Position numbers and translations under genes: made by a program
Shown here: piece after piece, positions 1 through 5,781 of the stretch
Layout of the letters: each line of letters begins with the position of its first letter
Position numbering within the stretch: the stretch's first letter is position 1
Notes under the pieces: generated by a model
Databases searched by the model: none
Seen by the model: the letters and a program-made list of their open reading frames with translations, nothing else
What the model was told of the DNA's origin: nothing
Origin: Gammaproteobacteria bacterium
GTDB lineage: Bacteria > Pseudomonadota > Gammaproteobacteria > Chromatiales > Chromatiaceae
NCBI GenBank assembly: GCA_030620735.1
Contig: JAUXDV010000104.1
Span: forward strand, 1 to 6,797
DNA length: 6,797 nucleotides
Reading direction: 5' to 3'

Positions 1-5
1 TGTTC

Positions 6-341
6 CTATTCAAGGCGCAGCAAGAGGCGCATAGCAGCGTTATGTAACTTTTGCTGCAACGCAGAAGAGGGACAACAGGGCAAGCAGGATGGGGAAGTTA
101 TTTTTGTACAACGACTAAGGCCCTGCACCATGTAGCCTTCGGGCTCACATGTCAGGGCAGCAAAACCGACCACCGGCAGGCATGCCAGGACGGCAAACAG
201 CAAAATGGCAACAATAAAGTCCGTGCCGCGCTGAACCGTTCGAGGCGCTGCAGCTTTCAGCCTGCTGTGCAAAAGCTGTTGGACTGATGGCGAACCCGAT
301 GATGCCTTCGATGAAGGCTTCAAAACATCTACATTACTCAT
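6..341 (-). CDS. hypothetical small protein with one membrane segment (doubtful)
   Basis: I do not recognise this protein. The frame is open from a GTG at 386, with ATG codons at 356, 347 and 341. I chose 341 because GAGG lies 9 nt before it, giving a start MSNVDVLKPSS and 111 residues; 356 also has an AGGTGG just upstream. A polar N-terminal part rich in Ser, Lys and Arg is followed at about residues 48-72 by a hydrophobic stretch (DFIVAILLFAVLACLPVVGF) that could be a transmembrane helix. The tail has several cysteines (a CLPCC motif) and ends in leucine and arginine. It lies downstream of hipB on the same strand, with a repeat and hairpin between. No domain supports a function. The frame could be chance, since the tail composition looks unlike a conserved protein. 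Confidence 0.35.
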   Translation of the reverse strand: MSNVDVLKPSSKASSGSPSVQQLLHSRLKAAAPRTVQRGTDFIVAILLFAVLACLPVVGFAALTCEPEGYMVQGLSRCTKITSPSCLPCCPSSALQQKLHNAAMRLLLRLE

Positions 342-408
342 TTTCATGAACCTCATACCCACCTGTAATGACGCTGACTGTACCACTCGTCAGTTTATCA
401 TAACCCGT

Positions 409-442
409 GTGCCAAAGGAGTCTGTGCCAAAGGTGCCAAAGG
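409..442. repeat. three direct copies of GTGCCAAAGG
   Basis: Copies of GTGCCAAAGG lie at 409-418, 424-433 and 433-442; the last two share one base. They directly abut the hairpin at 445-470, and the last copy runs on as GGGGTCAGACTC. Repeat and hairpin together look like one dispersed element or the worn end of one. No transposase lies beside it in this window. Confidence 0.6.
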
Positions 443-444
443 GG

Positions 445-477
445 TCAGACTCAATCGGAACTGAGTCTGATCTTTTT
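445..477 (+). terminator. perfect 9-bp hairpin with T run on the plus strand
   Basis: TCAGACTCA (445-453) and TGAGTCTGA (462-470) form a perfect 9-bp stem with an 8-nt loop, followed on the plus strand by TCTTTTT (471-477). In form this is an intrinsic terminator for plus-strand transcription, but no convincing plus-strand gene lies to its left. For the minus strand, where hipB ends 10 nt away at 487, the bases after the stem are CCCCTTTGG, a poor U tract. It may still slow or protect the hip mRNA end. The alternative is the palindrome of a REP-like or IS200-associated dispersed repeat; this rests on the look of GGGGTCAGACTC next to the repeat copies, not on a search. Confidence 0.45.
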
Positions 478-486
478 ACGTTTTGA

Positions 487-795
487 TTAAAAATCACGAT
501 CATACTTCTGCTCTCTCACTCGCTTCGGCAAGCGTTCATTGGCAAGGCTGATGCCGATGCAATCCTGATCAGGATCAATCACATCCGCAAAGGCATTCAG
601 CCTCTGATAAAGCGCAAGAAACGTCAACAGGGTTCCGGTTTTTATGCCTGGCTCCCCTCGCTCGGCGCGTTTTACGGTATCAAGGCTGATTTGCAGGCGA
701 TTGGCAACGCTTTGTTGTGTCCAGCCCCGGCGCTTACGTGCGAGACGCAGAAACGTCGCCGTCTTTTGCAGTTGCTCTTCACTCTCTTCAAACAT
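487..795 (-). CDS. hipB: HipB-like antitoxin, XRE-family helix-turn-helix regulator
   Basis: The predicted role is the DNA-binding antitoxin of a HipA-type kinase. It would bind and neutralise the toxin and repress the operon. The start at 795 gives 102 residues, beginning MFEESEEQLQ. The frame is open further up to an ATG at 849, but the extra 18 residues lie inside hipA and precede the recognisable domain. An XRE helix-turn-helix spans about residues 13-66, with the motif RRGWTQQSVANRL and the recognition-helix region SLDTVKRAERG. A basic tail (ERLPKRVREQ) follows. Length is close to E. coli HipB (88 aa). The start overlaps the hipA stop by 8 nt (ATGTTTGA), which suggests coupled translation. 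The order is toxin first, the reverse of E. coli hipBA. Shine-Dalgarno support is weak (GGGCGGA). A lone regulator is less likely given the overlap. Confidence 0.82.
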   Translation of the reverse strand: MFEESEEQLQKTATFLRLARKRRGWTQQSVANRLQISLDTVKRAERGEPGIKTGTLLTFLALYQRLNAFADVIDPDQDCIGISLANERLPKRVREQKYDRDF

Positions 796-1969
796 CGATA
801 TCCGCCCTGATCGCCCATGCGATGTCGTTAATCCAGCGCTCCGGGACACCCGCCTGCGCGAATATTTGCCGCCAGCCCGGCATCACATCAAGCAGTTGTG
901 CGACAATGGTTTTTGCTTCACTACTCGATAAGGCAAAACGCTCGCATTCACTCAACAGATTCCTGACACTTGCTTCATTTGCATACTGGCCAATAGTCAT
1001 GGCCAAGTCACGTCGGTTGCCCGACCCCGGAACCAGGTCAAAAGCCGGGGACAAACGCCACTTACCATCCAGACCACGAACGATAACGTGGTTCCTGGCG
1101 TGGTCATCATGATTCCCAATCAGTATGTTAAACGCTGCGCGCCGAAACAGCTCGCGTCTGTCCACAGGATCAGCCTCACTTGTCATGGCGAGGCGATCCG
1201 CAAAGCGCAGGTAACTGCGATAATCATTCACTACTGTACCCTGCTCATTTTTCAGCACACCACACAGGGTATGGGCGCTTAGCATCTGTAATCTGTCAAA
1301 TCCGGACCGATCAAAACGCTTCACCAGTAAAACCGGTGTTTTCGCAGCGTTATTCAAAACGATAACCCGCGTCTGCGCTGTCCTGACGCCACAGGTAGCA
1401 GCAAGGGACATGGCCCCGTGTTCCAGCCACGGCGCCGGGATAATCTCATCACGCGCCGGGAATTTTGCCATCCACTCCTCGCCATCCAGACGAATCAACG
1501 TCTTCGGCTTGGCGCCACCTGCACTGCTACCCAATTCAAGGTCAGGCAGTGGCTCACTATGATCTGAGCCGGAAATCCACTCCGCAATACGCTCTAACCA
1601 CTCCAGTTCATGGAACCGTGGCGTCTCTTTACTACTCGAGTTGGAAAAGAACTGCATCGCCCCCAGTCTTTGTGGCGAGGTATCAGCCAACAATTTTTCC
1701 CAATCTGAAAATAGTCGTTTGTGCAGTTGCGTCAGTACGTAGCTATTCCAGGCATCCGGCAATGCATCGCCAAACACACCCAATGGCCCTTGAAGATGGT
1801 GTACCCCCTCAAAAATGCTCTCGTTCAACGGCAAATTGACCGGGTCAAGGGCGTAGCCGTGCTGCAGAAAATCCTGGTGATACCAGAACTCCATACGCGG
1901 ACCTGACCAGCGCAGTTTGCCTGCGGTAGCCATTTTTCCATTTAGCCAAGCTTTGACGACAATTTCCAT
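788..1969 (-). CDS. hipA: HipA-family serine/threonine kinase toxin
   Basis: This is the toxin of a type II module. Known HipA proteins phosphorylate aminoacyl-tRNA synthetases (GltX in E. coli), stall translation and promote persistence; the target here cannot be read from sequence. The 393 residues are somewhat shorter than E. coli HipA (440). The N-terminal lobe starts with the family's usual VKAWLNGKMATAGKL pattern. A Ser/Gly-rich loop, GSSAGGAKPK (147-156), matches the phosphate-binding loop where HipA autophosphorylates. K169 (WMAKF) fits the ATP-binding lysine. LLVKRFDR is at 214-221. GNHDDHARNH (285-294) holds the catalytic Asp (D288) and metal-binding Asn (N293). LSPAFDLVP (306-314) holds the second metal-binding Asp (D311). 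All key residues are present, so the kinase looks active. The N-terminal subdomain is present, so this is not the split HipBST form. ATG at 1969 fits the family N-terminus but has no Shine-Dalgarno sequence. Confidence 0.93.
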   Translation of the reverse strand: MEIVVKAWLNGKMATAGKLRWSGPRMEFWYHQDFLQHGYALDPVNLPLNESIFEGVHHLQGPLGVFGDALPDAWNSYVLTQLHKRLFSDWEKLLADTSPQRLGAMQFFSNSSSKETPRFHELEWLERIAEWISGSDHSEPLPDLELGSSAGGAKPKTLIRLDGEEWMAKFPARDEIIPAPWLEHGAMSLAATCGVRTAQTRVIVLNNAAKTPVLLVKRFDRSGFDRLQMLSAHTLCGVLKNEQGTVVNDYRSYLRFADRLAMTSEADPVDRRELFRRAAFNILIGNHDDHARNHVIVRGLDGKWRLSPAFDLVPGSGNRRDLAMTIGQYANEASVRNLLSECERFALSSSEAKTIVAQLLDVMPGWRQIFAQAGVPERWINDIAWAIRADIDV

Positions 1970-1977
1970 TAACGAGC

Positions 1978-2006
1978 ATTATATAGATGATTTATGCCAC
2001 TATATC
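1978..2006 (-). promoter_or_regulatory. hipAB promoter with overlapping inverted repeat (candidate operator)
   Basis: A perfect TATAAT lies at 1983-1978 on the minus strand. At 17-bp spacing the -35 would be GATATA (2006-2001), a poor match. ATATAG (1981-1986) and CTATAT (2000-2005) form an inverted repeat with a 13-nt centre that overlaps the -10, where a HipB-like repressor could bind. The hipA ATG is at 1969, only 8 nt after the -10, so the expected transcript would have a leader of about 0-2 nt. The 97-nt gap between vapC and hipA has no clear terminator, so read-through from the upstream module is possible. Confidence 0.42.
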
Positions 2007-2066
2007 ACAAATAATAGCTGATATTTCTTCTGTTTTAATGGATTTCATGCGTGGGTTATTTTGATA

Positions 2067-2438
2067 TCAGACGATTTCGACATCATATTTTTCCACCATC
2101 TTGTCGATAGTGAGTAGTATCAGGCATTCTGCTTGCGCCTGGGCAACAAGCATCCTGTCAAAAGGATCATTGTGATAGAGTGGAAGTGATCGCAATTCAA
2201 CGATATGGCTCGGATGGAGACTAAGAAGTTCAAGCCCATCCGATTTGATCGCGTCGATGTAGCCTGAATCGACAACAAGCTTGCCTATAGCCCTTTTGAT
2301 TTCGATTTCCCACAGACTCGCCACACTGACGAGAATATGGTTATCGGCTTCACTGATTATTTGCCTGTGTCTGCGGGGAAGTTTTGGGTCATCATAGAGC
2401 CACCAGAGAATGATATGCGTATCGAGCAGATAGCGCAT
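2067..2438 (-). CDS. PIN-domain ribonuclease toxin, VapC-type
   Basis: This is predicted to be a Mg2+-dependent RNase toxin acting in the cytoplasm; VapC relatives cut tRNA or rRNA, but the target is unknown here. The 123 residues form one PIN domain of usual length. Acidic active-site residues are all visible: D6 in the opening MRYLLDTHIILWWL, E44 in SLWEIEIK, D91 and D94 in HNDPFDRMLVAQA, and D112 in LLTIDKM. The start codon overlaps the antitoxin stop by one base (TAATG), which is strong evidence for a coupled antitoxin-toxin pair. It belongs to the PIN group usually paired with Phd/YefM antitoxins. The gene looks intact. A conventional Shine-Dalgarno sequence is not needed given the coupling. 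Confidence 0.93.
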   Translation of the reverse strand: MRYLLDTHIILWWLYDDPKLPRRHRQIISEADNHILVSVASLWEIEIKRAIGKLVVDSGYIDAIKSDGLELLSLHPSHIVELRSLPLYHNDPFDRMLVAQAQAECLILLTIDKMVEKYDVEIV

Positions 2439-2671
2439 TACCGGTCTCCATCAAACAACTGACGTATCTCCTCATCGGCTGCATCGAACCGGCTCATGTC
2501 AAATGACGTTCCCTTCAAGGCGCCGGGAGTGCGCCTTTTTGCCAATTTGTTATAGGGTTTCAAAAGCGCAACCGGGTTGCCGGCTTTGGCAATGACAACC
2601 TCTTCGCCATTCTGAACAAGCTCGACCAGTTTGGATAGCGTACTCTTTGCCTCATGCATATTGACCATCAT
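2438..2671 (-). CDS. Phd/YefM-family antitoxin
   Basis: This is the predicted antitoxin partner of the PIN toxin just downstream. The N-terminal half would bind DNA as a dimer and repress the operon, and the C-terminal tail would fill the toxin active site. The 77 residues are usual for the family. The pattern VNMHEAKSTLSKLVELVQNG (3-22) followed by EEVVIAKAGNPVALLKPY (23-40) is the classic Phd/YefM fold signature. The C-terminal part (about 55-77) is acidic and carries the FDAADEEIRQLF stretch. The first of two adjacent ATGs (2671) is chosen because AGGTGA (2683-2678) sits 6 nt before it. Antitoxin-first order gives the usual expression bias. The stop TAA shares its last A with the toxin ATG. 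Confidence 0.92.
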   Translation of the reverse strand: MMVNMHEAKSTLSKLVELVQNGEEVVIAKAGNPVALLKPYNKLAKRRTPGALKGTSFDMSRFDAADEEIRQLFDGDR

Positions 2672-2690
2672 GACAAATCACCTTTTCATT

Positions 2691-2706
2691 GATTAGCTAA
2701 GATTAG
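2691..2706. promoter_or_regulatory. candidate antitoxin operator: GATTAG repeats around TTAGCTAA
   Basis: GATTAG occurs at 2691-2696 and 2701-2706, spaced 10 nt start to start, about one DNA turn. An 8-bp palindrome TTAGCTAA lies between and across them (2693-2700). The block covers the predicted transcription start and touches the -10 box of the toxin-antitoxin promoter. Antitoxin autoregulation commonly works at such a site. The assignment is inferred from position and symmetry only. Confidence 0.4.
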
Positions 2707-2733
2707 TCTATTGTGTTGAGGGATCTACGTCAA
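2705..2733 (-). promoter_or_regulatory. sigma70-type promoter of the Phd/PIN module
   Basis: On the minus strand TTGACG (2733-2728) and TAGACT (2710-2705) are separated by exactly 17 nt. The start of transcription would be near 2698, giving a leader of about 27 nt that carries the AGGTGA Shine-Dalgarno sequence. The promoter lies just past the amtB stop at 2746, so the module has its own transcription. Confidence 0.6.
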
Positions 2734-2745
2734 GTTTGAAAAACC

Positions 2746-3692
2746 CTATAACCCGACATAGCCGCGCTCTTCGTGGAGTGCGATATCCAGGCCTTCGACC
2801 TCCTGCTCTTCGGTCACGCGTAGACCTACTACCAGGTCGATGATCTTCAGCAGTGCGTATGTGACAACTGCGGTGAAAACAATGGTTGCGGCAACCCCGA
2901 TGAATTGCACCTTGATCTGTCCCGCCATGCTCTGGATACCCTCTGCAAAACCGTAGCCGCTGAAAACACCCAGAGAGGTCGCAGCGAAAACACCGGCCAG
3001 CAGTGTTCCCATGATGCCGCCAACGCAATGCACCGGAAAGACATCGAGTGAATCATCGATCTTCAGTTTCTGCTTGAGAGTCAGGGTTGCAACAAAGCAC
3101 ACCGAGCCTGCCAGCAGCCCGATAATCACGGTGCCGCCAGCAAAATCATACAGTCCCATCTCCTGCAGCCAGCCGCCGCCCCACACCCAGTGGGTCACGG
3201 GCACGTAGACCAGCAGCAGCCATGCCGCGCTGAAGATCACCATCGCCGAGAACTTCATACGCTCCGCATAACCACCGATGATCAACGCCGGGGTAATAAT
3301 CGCAAAGGTCATCTGAAACAACATGAAGAGGGATTCGGGGATATCCCCGGCGACCGTTTCGCGGCCGATTCCTGAGAGCATCACCTTGCTGAAATCTCCA
3401 ATCAAGGGGCCTCCTTCGCCAAAAGCCAGGCTGTAACCAACGACCAGCCACAGGATCGAGGAGATGCCGGCAATCGCAAAACACTGCATCAGAATGGAGA
3501 GCACGTTCTTGGCGCGCACCAGGCCTCCGTAGAAGAGCGCCAGTCCCGGCAGGGTCATGAACAGCACCAAAGCAGTTGATGTCAGTATCCAAGAGGTATT
3601 GGCGGCGTTGAGGTCACCTTCAGCTGCAAACAGCGCGCCAGGTGATAGCAATAGCAGAGAGAGTAGAATCTTTTTTCAGTGGAATTGAACAT
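2746..3692 (-). pseudogene. amtB: ammonium transporter AmtB, start frameshifted and core internally deleted
   Basis: AmtB moves ammonium across the inner membrane as a trimer. The longest open frame (3651-2746, TTG start, 301 aa) is clearly AmtB: LFMTLPGLALFYGGLVRAKN (30-49), WVWGGG (155-160), DFAGGTV (169-175), DDSLDVFPVHCVGGI (199-213) and a GLRVTEEQEVEGLD tail. Two lesions are visible. First, the real start is probably ATG at 3692 with AAGGGG 7 nt upstream; it opens MFNSTEK, but A6 at 3676-3671 is one A short, and restoring it joins this to a leucine-rich signal peptide ending PGALFAA. Second, at codons 175/176 (3127/3126) DFAGGTV runs straight into IIGLLAG. From my recall of E. coli AmtB (428 aa), about 119 residues are missing in frame, including pore H168 and F215. 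H208 matches the second pore histidine (H318). Canonical transport is unlikely. Assembly or sequencing error is the main alternative. Confidence 0.85.
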
Positions 3693-3699
3693 CGATGCA

Positions 3700-3705
3700 C
3701 CCCTT
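3700..3705 (-). promoter_or_regulatory. Shine-Dalgarno sequence marking the original amtB start
   Basis: AAGGGG on the minus strand lies 7 nt before ATG at 3692. Nothing comparable precedes the TTG at 3651. This decides that the original start was 3692, which is out of frame with the rest of amtB by one base. Further up, TATAAA (3753-3748) could be a -10, but no good -35 accompanies it. Confidence 0.6.
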
Positions 3706-3785
3706 GCAGTATGTTTTTAGAAGTATTCTGAATTTCAAGGGTTGGATTTTATAGCACTGATTGAAATAGTGCATCTTGAACACGC

Positions 3786-3819
3786 AAAAAAATACCAGCG
3801 TTTTGTCACAAACGCTGGT
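3786..3819 (-). terminator. intrinsic terminator after the K+ channel operon
   Basis: CCAGCGTTT (3795-3803) and AAACGCTGG (3810-3818) form a perfect 9-bp stem with a 6-nt loop; A3794 and T3819 add a tenth pair. On the minus strand the stem is followed by TA and seven T residues (3792-3786). This is a textbook Rho-independent terminator for minus-strand transcription. It lies about 260 nt past the channel stop and separates that operon from amtB. Confidence 0.85.
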
Positions 3820-3961
3820 TAACTGAGTCAAAGGGGAGTCACATATAACTGTATAACCACTGAAAAAAACGTTAAAAGTGGTAAGCAGTAATTAATAGAC
3901 CGGGGTTAATCAGAAAAGTTCTTGGTTTTGTAAATTTTTCTGAAAATATATTTTTCTGCAG

Positions 3962-3992
3962 ATTGCCGCAGTCGCTTAGGCTCCCTCGCAAT
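3962..3992. repeat. dispersed-type palindromic repeat, ATTGC ... GCAAT
   Basis: The block starts ATTGCCGCAGTCGC and ends CTCGCAATGACGG, with outer arms ATTGC (3962-3966) and GCAAT (3988-3992). Its wording resembles the ATTGC-GTCGC-CTCGCAATGACG intergenic repeats I know from many bacterial genomes. Only one copy is in this window, so the repeat nature is inferred from memory of such families. Confidence 0.4.
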
Positions 3993-4080
3993 GACGGCAT
4001 TCACCGGGAGATTATTGAGCAGTTACCGCGGGGCAGTGCAAGCAAAGTGTGTTCCACGCGGGCGCAAGGAAACGAGGAAA

Positions 4081-5778
4081 TCATTGCCTCGTCAAACGCC
4101 TGAAGAGCCAGTTTCTCGGCTCCGTCTTGCCCTGCAGGACATACTCCAGTGCAACCGGATGCTGAAGTGTCCAGGTCATTTTTGATTGTACCGAATAGCG
4201 GCCGCACCATAGAATTTTGTCTCTGGCAGAGACTGTCTGATCTTTCCTCGGCAGCAGGATAAGCGAGCCCCGGTGATTCATCAGCAGAGGAATGACCGGA
4301 AGACGGCGTTTGCGCTCACGCGGATTGCGCTCCAGATCACCGATGGTGACGACTTTTCCCAATGTTGTCAGGGCGGAGTAGACAGCTTCCGCATGGATTT
4401 CATCGACAGTCATCTCCCACACATCAGGAACCTCCTCACTGGAGATTGCTATCAGGCGGCTGACCAATTCACAGGCCCAGTCGTCCTCCTCACCTTTTGC
4501 CAGTGACATGAACTCCTGCAGCATGGGCGTTGCCAGCAACAGGCGAATTTTATTGGCGATAATCTGACTCGGATGCATCACCATATTGGCATGCACAGCC
4601 TTGACAATGGTCATGTTGGTGCGCTGGTTCTGCCTGAGGATAACGAACAGATCCGGATTCAGTTCACGCGCCGTCATGATGATTGAGAGATTATCCACAT
4701 CCCTGTCCGTGCCGGCGACAATGCCTACCGCATTATCGATATTCGCTTCCATCAAAGTCGCTGCTTCAGTTCCCTTGCCAATCACGACTCCAGCCTGCGG
4801 GGTACCCGTTTTATTCGGTGTCGCCTCGATGACCACCACATCCATCCCCTCCTTGGTCAAACGCTCGTAGACAGCCTTGCCAAAACGTCCGTAACCGCAA
4901 AGCACCCATTTGCCCTGCTGAGGAGGATAGATGGGTTCGGCCAGCGGATCGTGTGCATTCCCCCCCAACCACTCACCCAACAGATGCAGGCCGGGAGATT
5001 GCAATGCTATTGAGAGGTGCATTGCAAAGGTCTCGAAAGGGTCGACGATGTAGTCCGTGCCAAATGACCCCATGTTCTTTTCAACTTCGGTAGAGTCCGC
5101 CCTGCTGACCACCGTGAGGTTCGGCCTCAGCAGTTTACTGGTAATCGCAACTTTCAGATTGATGGCATTGCTGTCGGTGAGCGCAACCACAGCGGCGCAT
5201 TGGGGATGCGTCAGGCCCGCTCGCGTCAGGTTGTCAGGATTCTTTGCATCACCGCAAAACCCGGGAACATCTTCACGCAAGTTTTGTAATTTCATAACAT
5301 TGATACGTTGTACATCACTGTCCAGAACCACTACATGCTGCTGGCGTTCTGTCAACGCCATCACCAGTTCCCGGCCGATGCTGCCATAACCTGCCACCAG
5401 AATAAAAGGGTCCGTCAATTTTCTGATGCGACGCGCAAAACGACCGACGGTCAAGGCATTCTGAAACGCCTCTCCCTGAATCAGGGCAAGCAGGGTTCCA
5501 ATGGCATAGATCCACGAGATGACTGTTGCATAGATTGTAAAGATCACCCACATGCGCTGGGCGTCGGTAAAGGGGTAAGGGATCTCGCCAAAACCAATGG
5601 TGGTGGAGGTGAAACTGACGAAATAGAAGGCATGGAAGAAGTCCATATGCCACGGCTGCCCGGCATCATCCTGCCCGGGTATCAATACCAGTCCCAGCAT
5701 CGAAATCGAATAGGCAAGCAGCAGCGTCAGCAGCGGCTGACGCATCCGGCGAAAGACGACATAAACGATGTTTTCCAT
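4081..5778 (-). CDS. two-TM potassium channel with tandem RCK (TrkA-N) domains
   Basis: This is a predicted inner-membrane K+ channel gated by cytoplasmic nucleotide-binding domains. In the 565 residues, TM1 is about 14-34, a pore helix about 47-58, the selectivity filter TTIGFGE is at 59-65 and TM2 about 76-100. RCK domain 1 begins near 125 with a Rossmann loop GYGSIG (130-135) and an acidic residue D153 after strand 2. RCK domain 2 begins near 290 with GYGRFG (295-300) and E318. This layout matches MthK/GsuK-like channels with two NAD-binding modules. The filter is GFGE where most channels have GYGD; phenylalanine is known in other K+ channels. A C-terminal segment of roughly 100 residues after the second Rossmann domain has no motif I can name. 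The ATG at 5778 lies 3 nt after the stop of the upstream gene, with no clear Shine-Dalgarno sequence, so translation is probably coupled. A strong terminator follows downstream. Confidence 0.93.
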   Translation of the reverse strand: MENIVYVVFRRMRQPLLTLLLAYSISMLGLVLIPGQDDAGQPWHMDFFHAFYFVSFTSTTIGFGEIPYPFTDAQRMWVIFTIYATVISWIYAIGTLLALIQGEAFQNALTVGRFARRIRKLTDPFILVAGYGSIGRELVMALTERQQHVVVLDSDVQRINVMKLQNLREDVPGFCGDAKNPDNLTRAGLTHPQCAAVVALTDSNAINLKVAITSKLLRPNLTVVSRADSTEVEKNMGSFGTDYIVDPFETFAMHLSIALQSPGLHLLGEWLGGNAHDPLAEPIYPPQQGKWVLCGYGRFGKAVYERLTKEGMDVVVIEATPNKTGTPQAGVVIGKGTEAATLMEANIDNAVGIVAGTDRDVDNLSIIMTARELNPDLFVILRQNQRTNMTIVKAVHANMVMHPSQIIANKIRLLLATPMLQEFMSLAKGEEDDWACELVSRLIAISSEEVPDVWEMTVDEIHAEAVYSALTTLGKVVTIGDLERNPRERKRRLPVIPLLMNHRGSLILLPRKDQTVSARDKILWCGRYSVQSKMTWTLQHPVALEYVLQGKTEPRNWLFRRLTRQ

Positions 5779-5781
5779 AGC

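Larger units (their letters stand above)
3693..4080. other. gene-free region between K+ channel gene and amtB
   Basis: No credible gene is seen in these 388 nt, and glnK, the usual amtB partner, is absent. The region holds the amtB leader (3693-3785), an inverted repeat GCACT/AGTGC (3754-3758, 3768-3772) beside TATAAA, the intrinsic terminator, and a weak inverted repeat ACCACT/AGTGGT (3856-3861, 3877-3882). It also holds TCAGAAAA/TTTTCTGA (3910-3917, 3936-3943), a 12-bp AT palindrome AAAATATATTTT (3943-3954) and the ATTGC/GCAAT repeat. The AT-rich part 3840-3960 contrasts with the more GC-rich genes on either side. Confidence 0.6.

Noticed and set aside
796..849. Longer HipB start at 849
   Set aside because: It would add 18 residues with no link to the helix-turn-helix and a much longer overlap with hipA; the ATG at 795 fits better.
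717..1112. Plus-strand 131-residue frame across hipA/hipB
   Set aside because: Antisense to two genes with clear family signatures; no domain and no Shine-Dalgarno sequence noted.
3146..3592. Minus-strand 148-residue frame within amtB
   Set aside because: It overlaps the well-conserved AmtB frame and has an arginine-rich composition typical of an out-of-frame reading.
2746..3651. A complete amtB starting at TTG 3651
   Set aside because: The frame upstream continues as a signal peptide, no Shine-Dalgarno sequence serves this TTG, and about 119 core residues are missing compared with known AmtB.
3781..3799. Sigma54-like TGG-TA-T7-GC before amtB
   Set aside because: GG and GC are 9 nt apart instead of the required 10, and the GG lies inside the terminator stem. 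The T run is better explained as the terminator tail.
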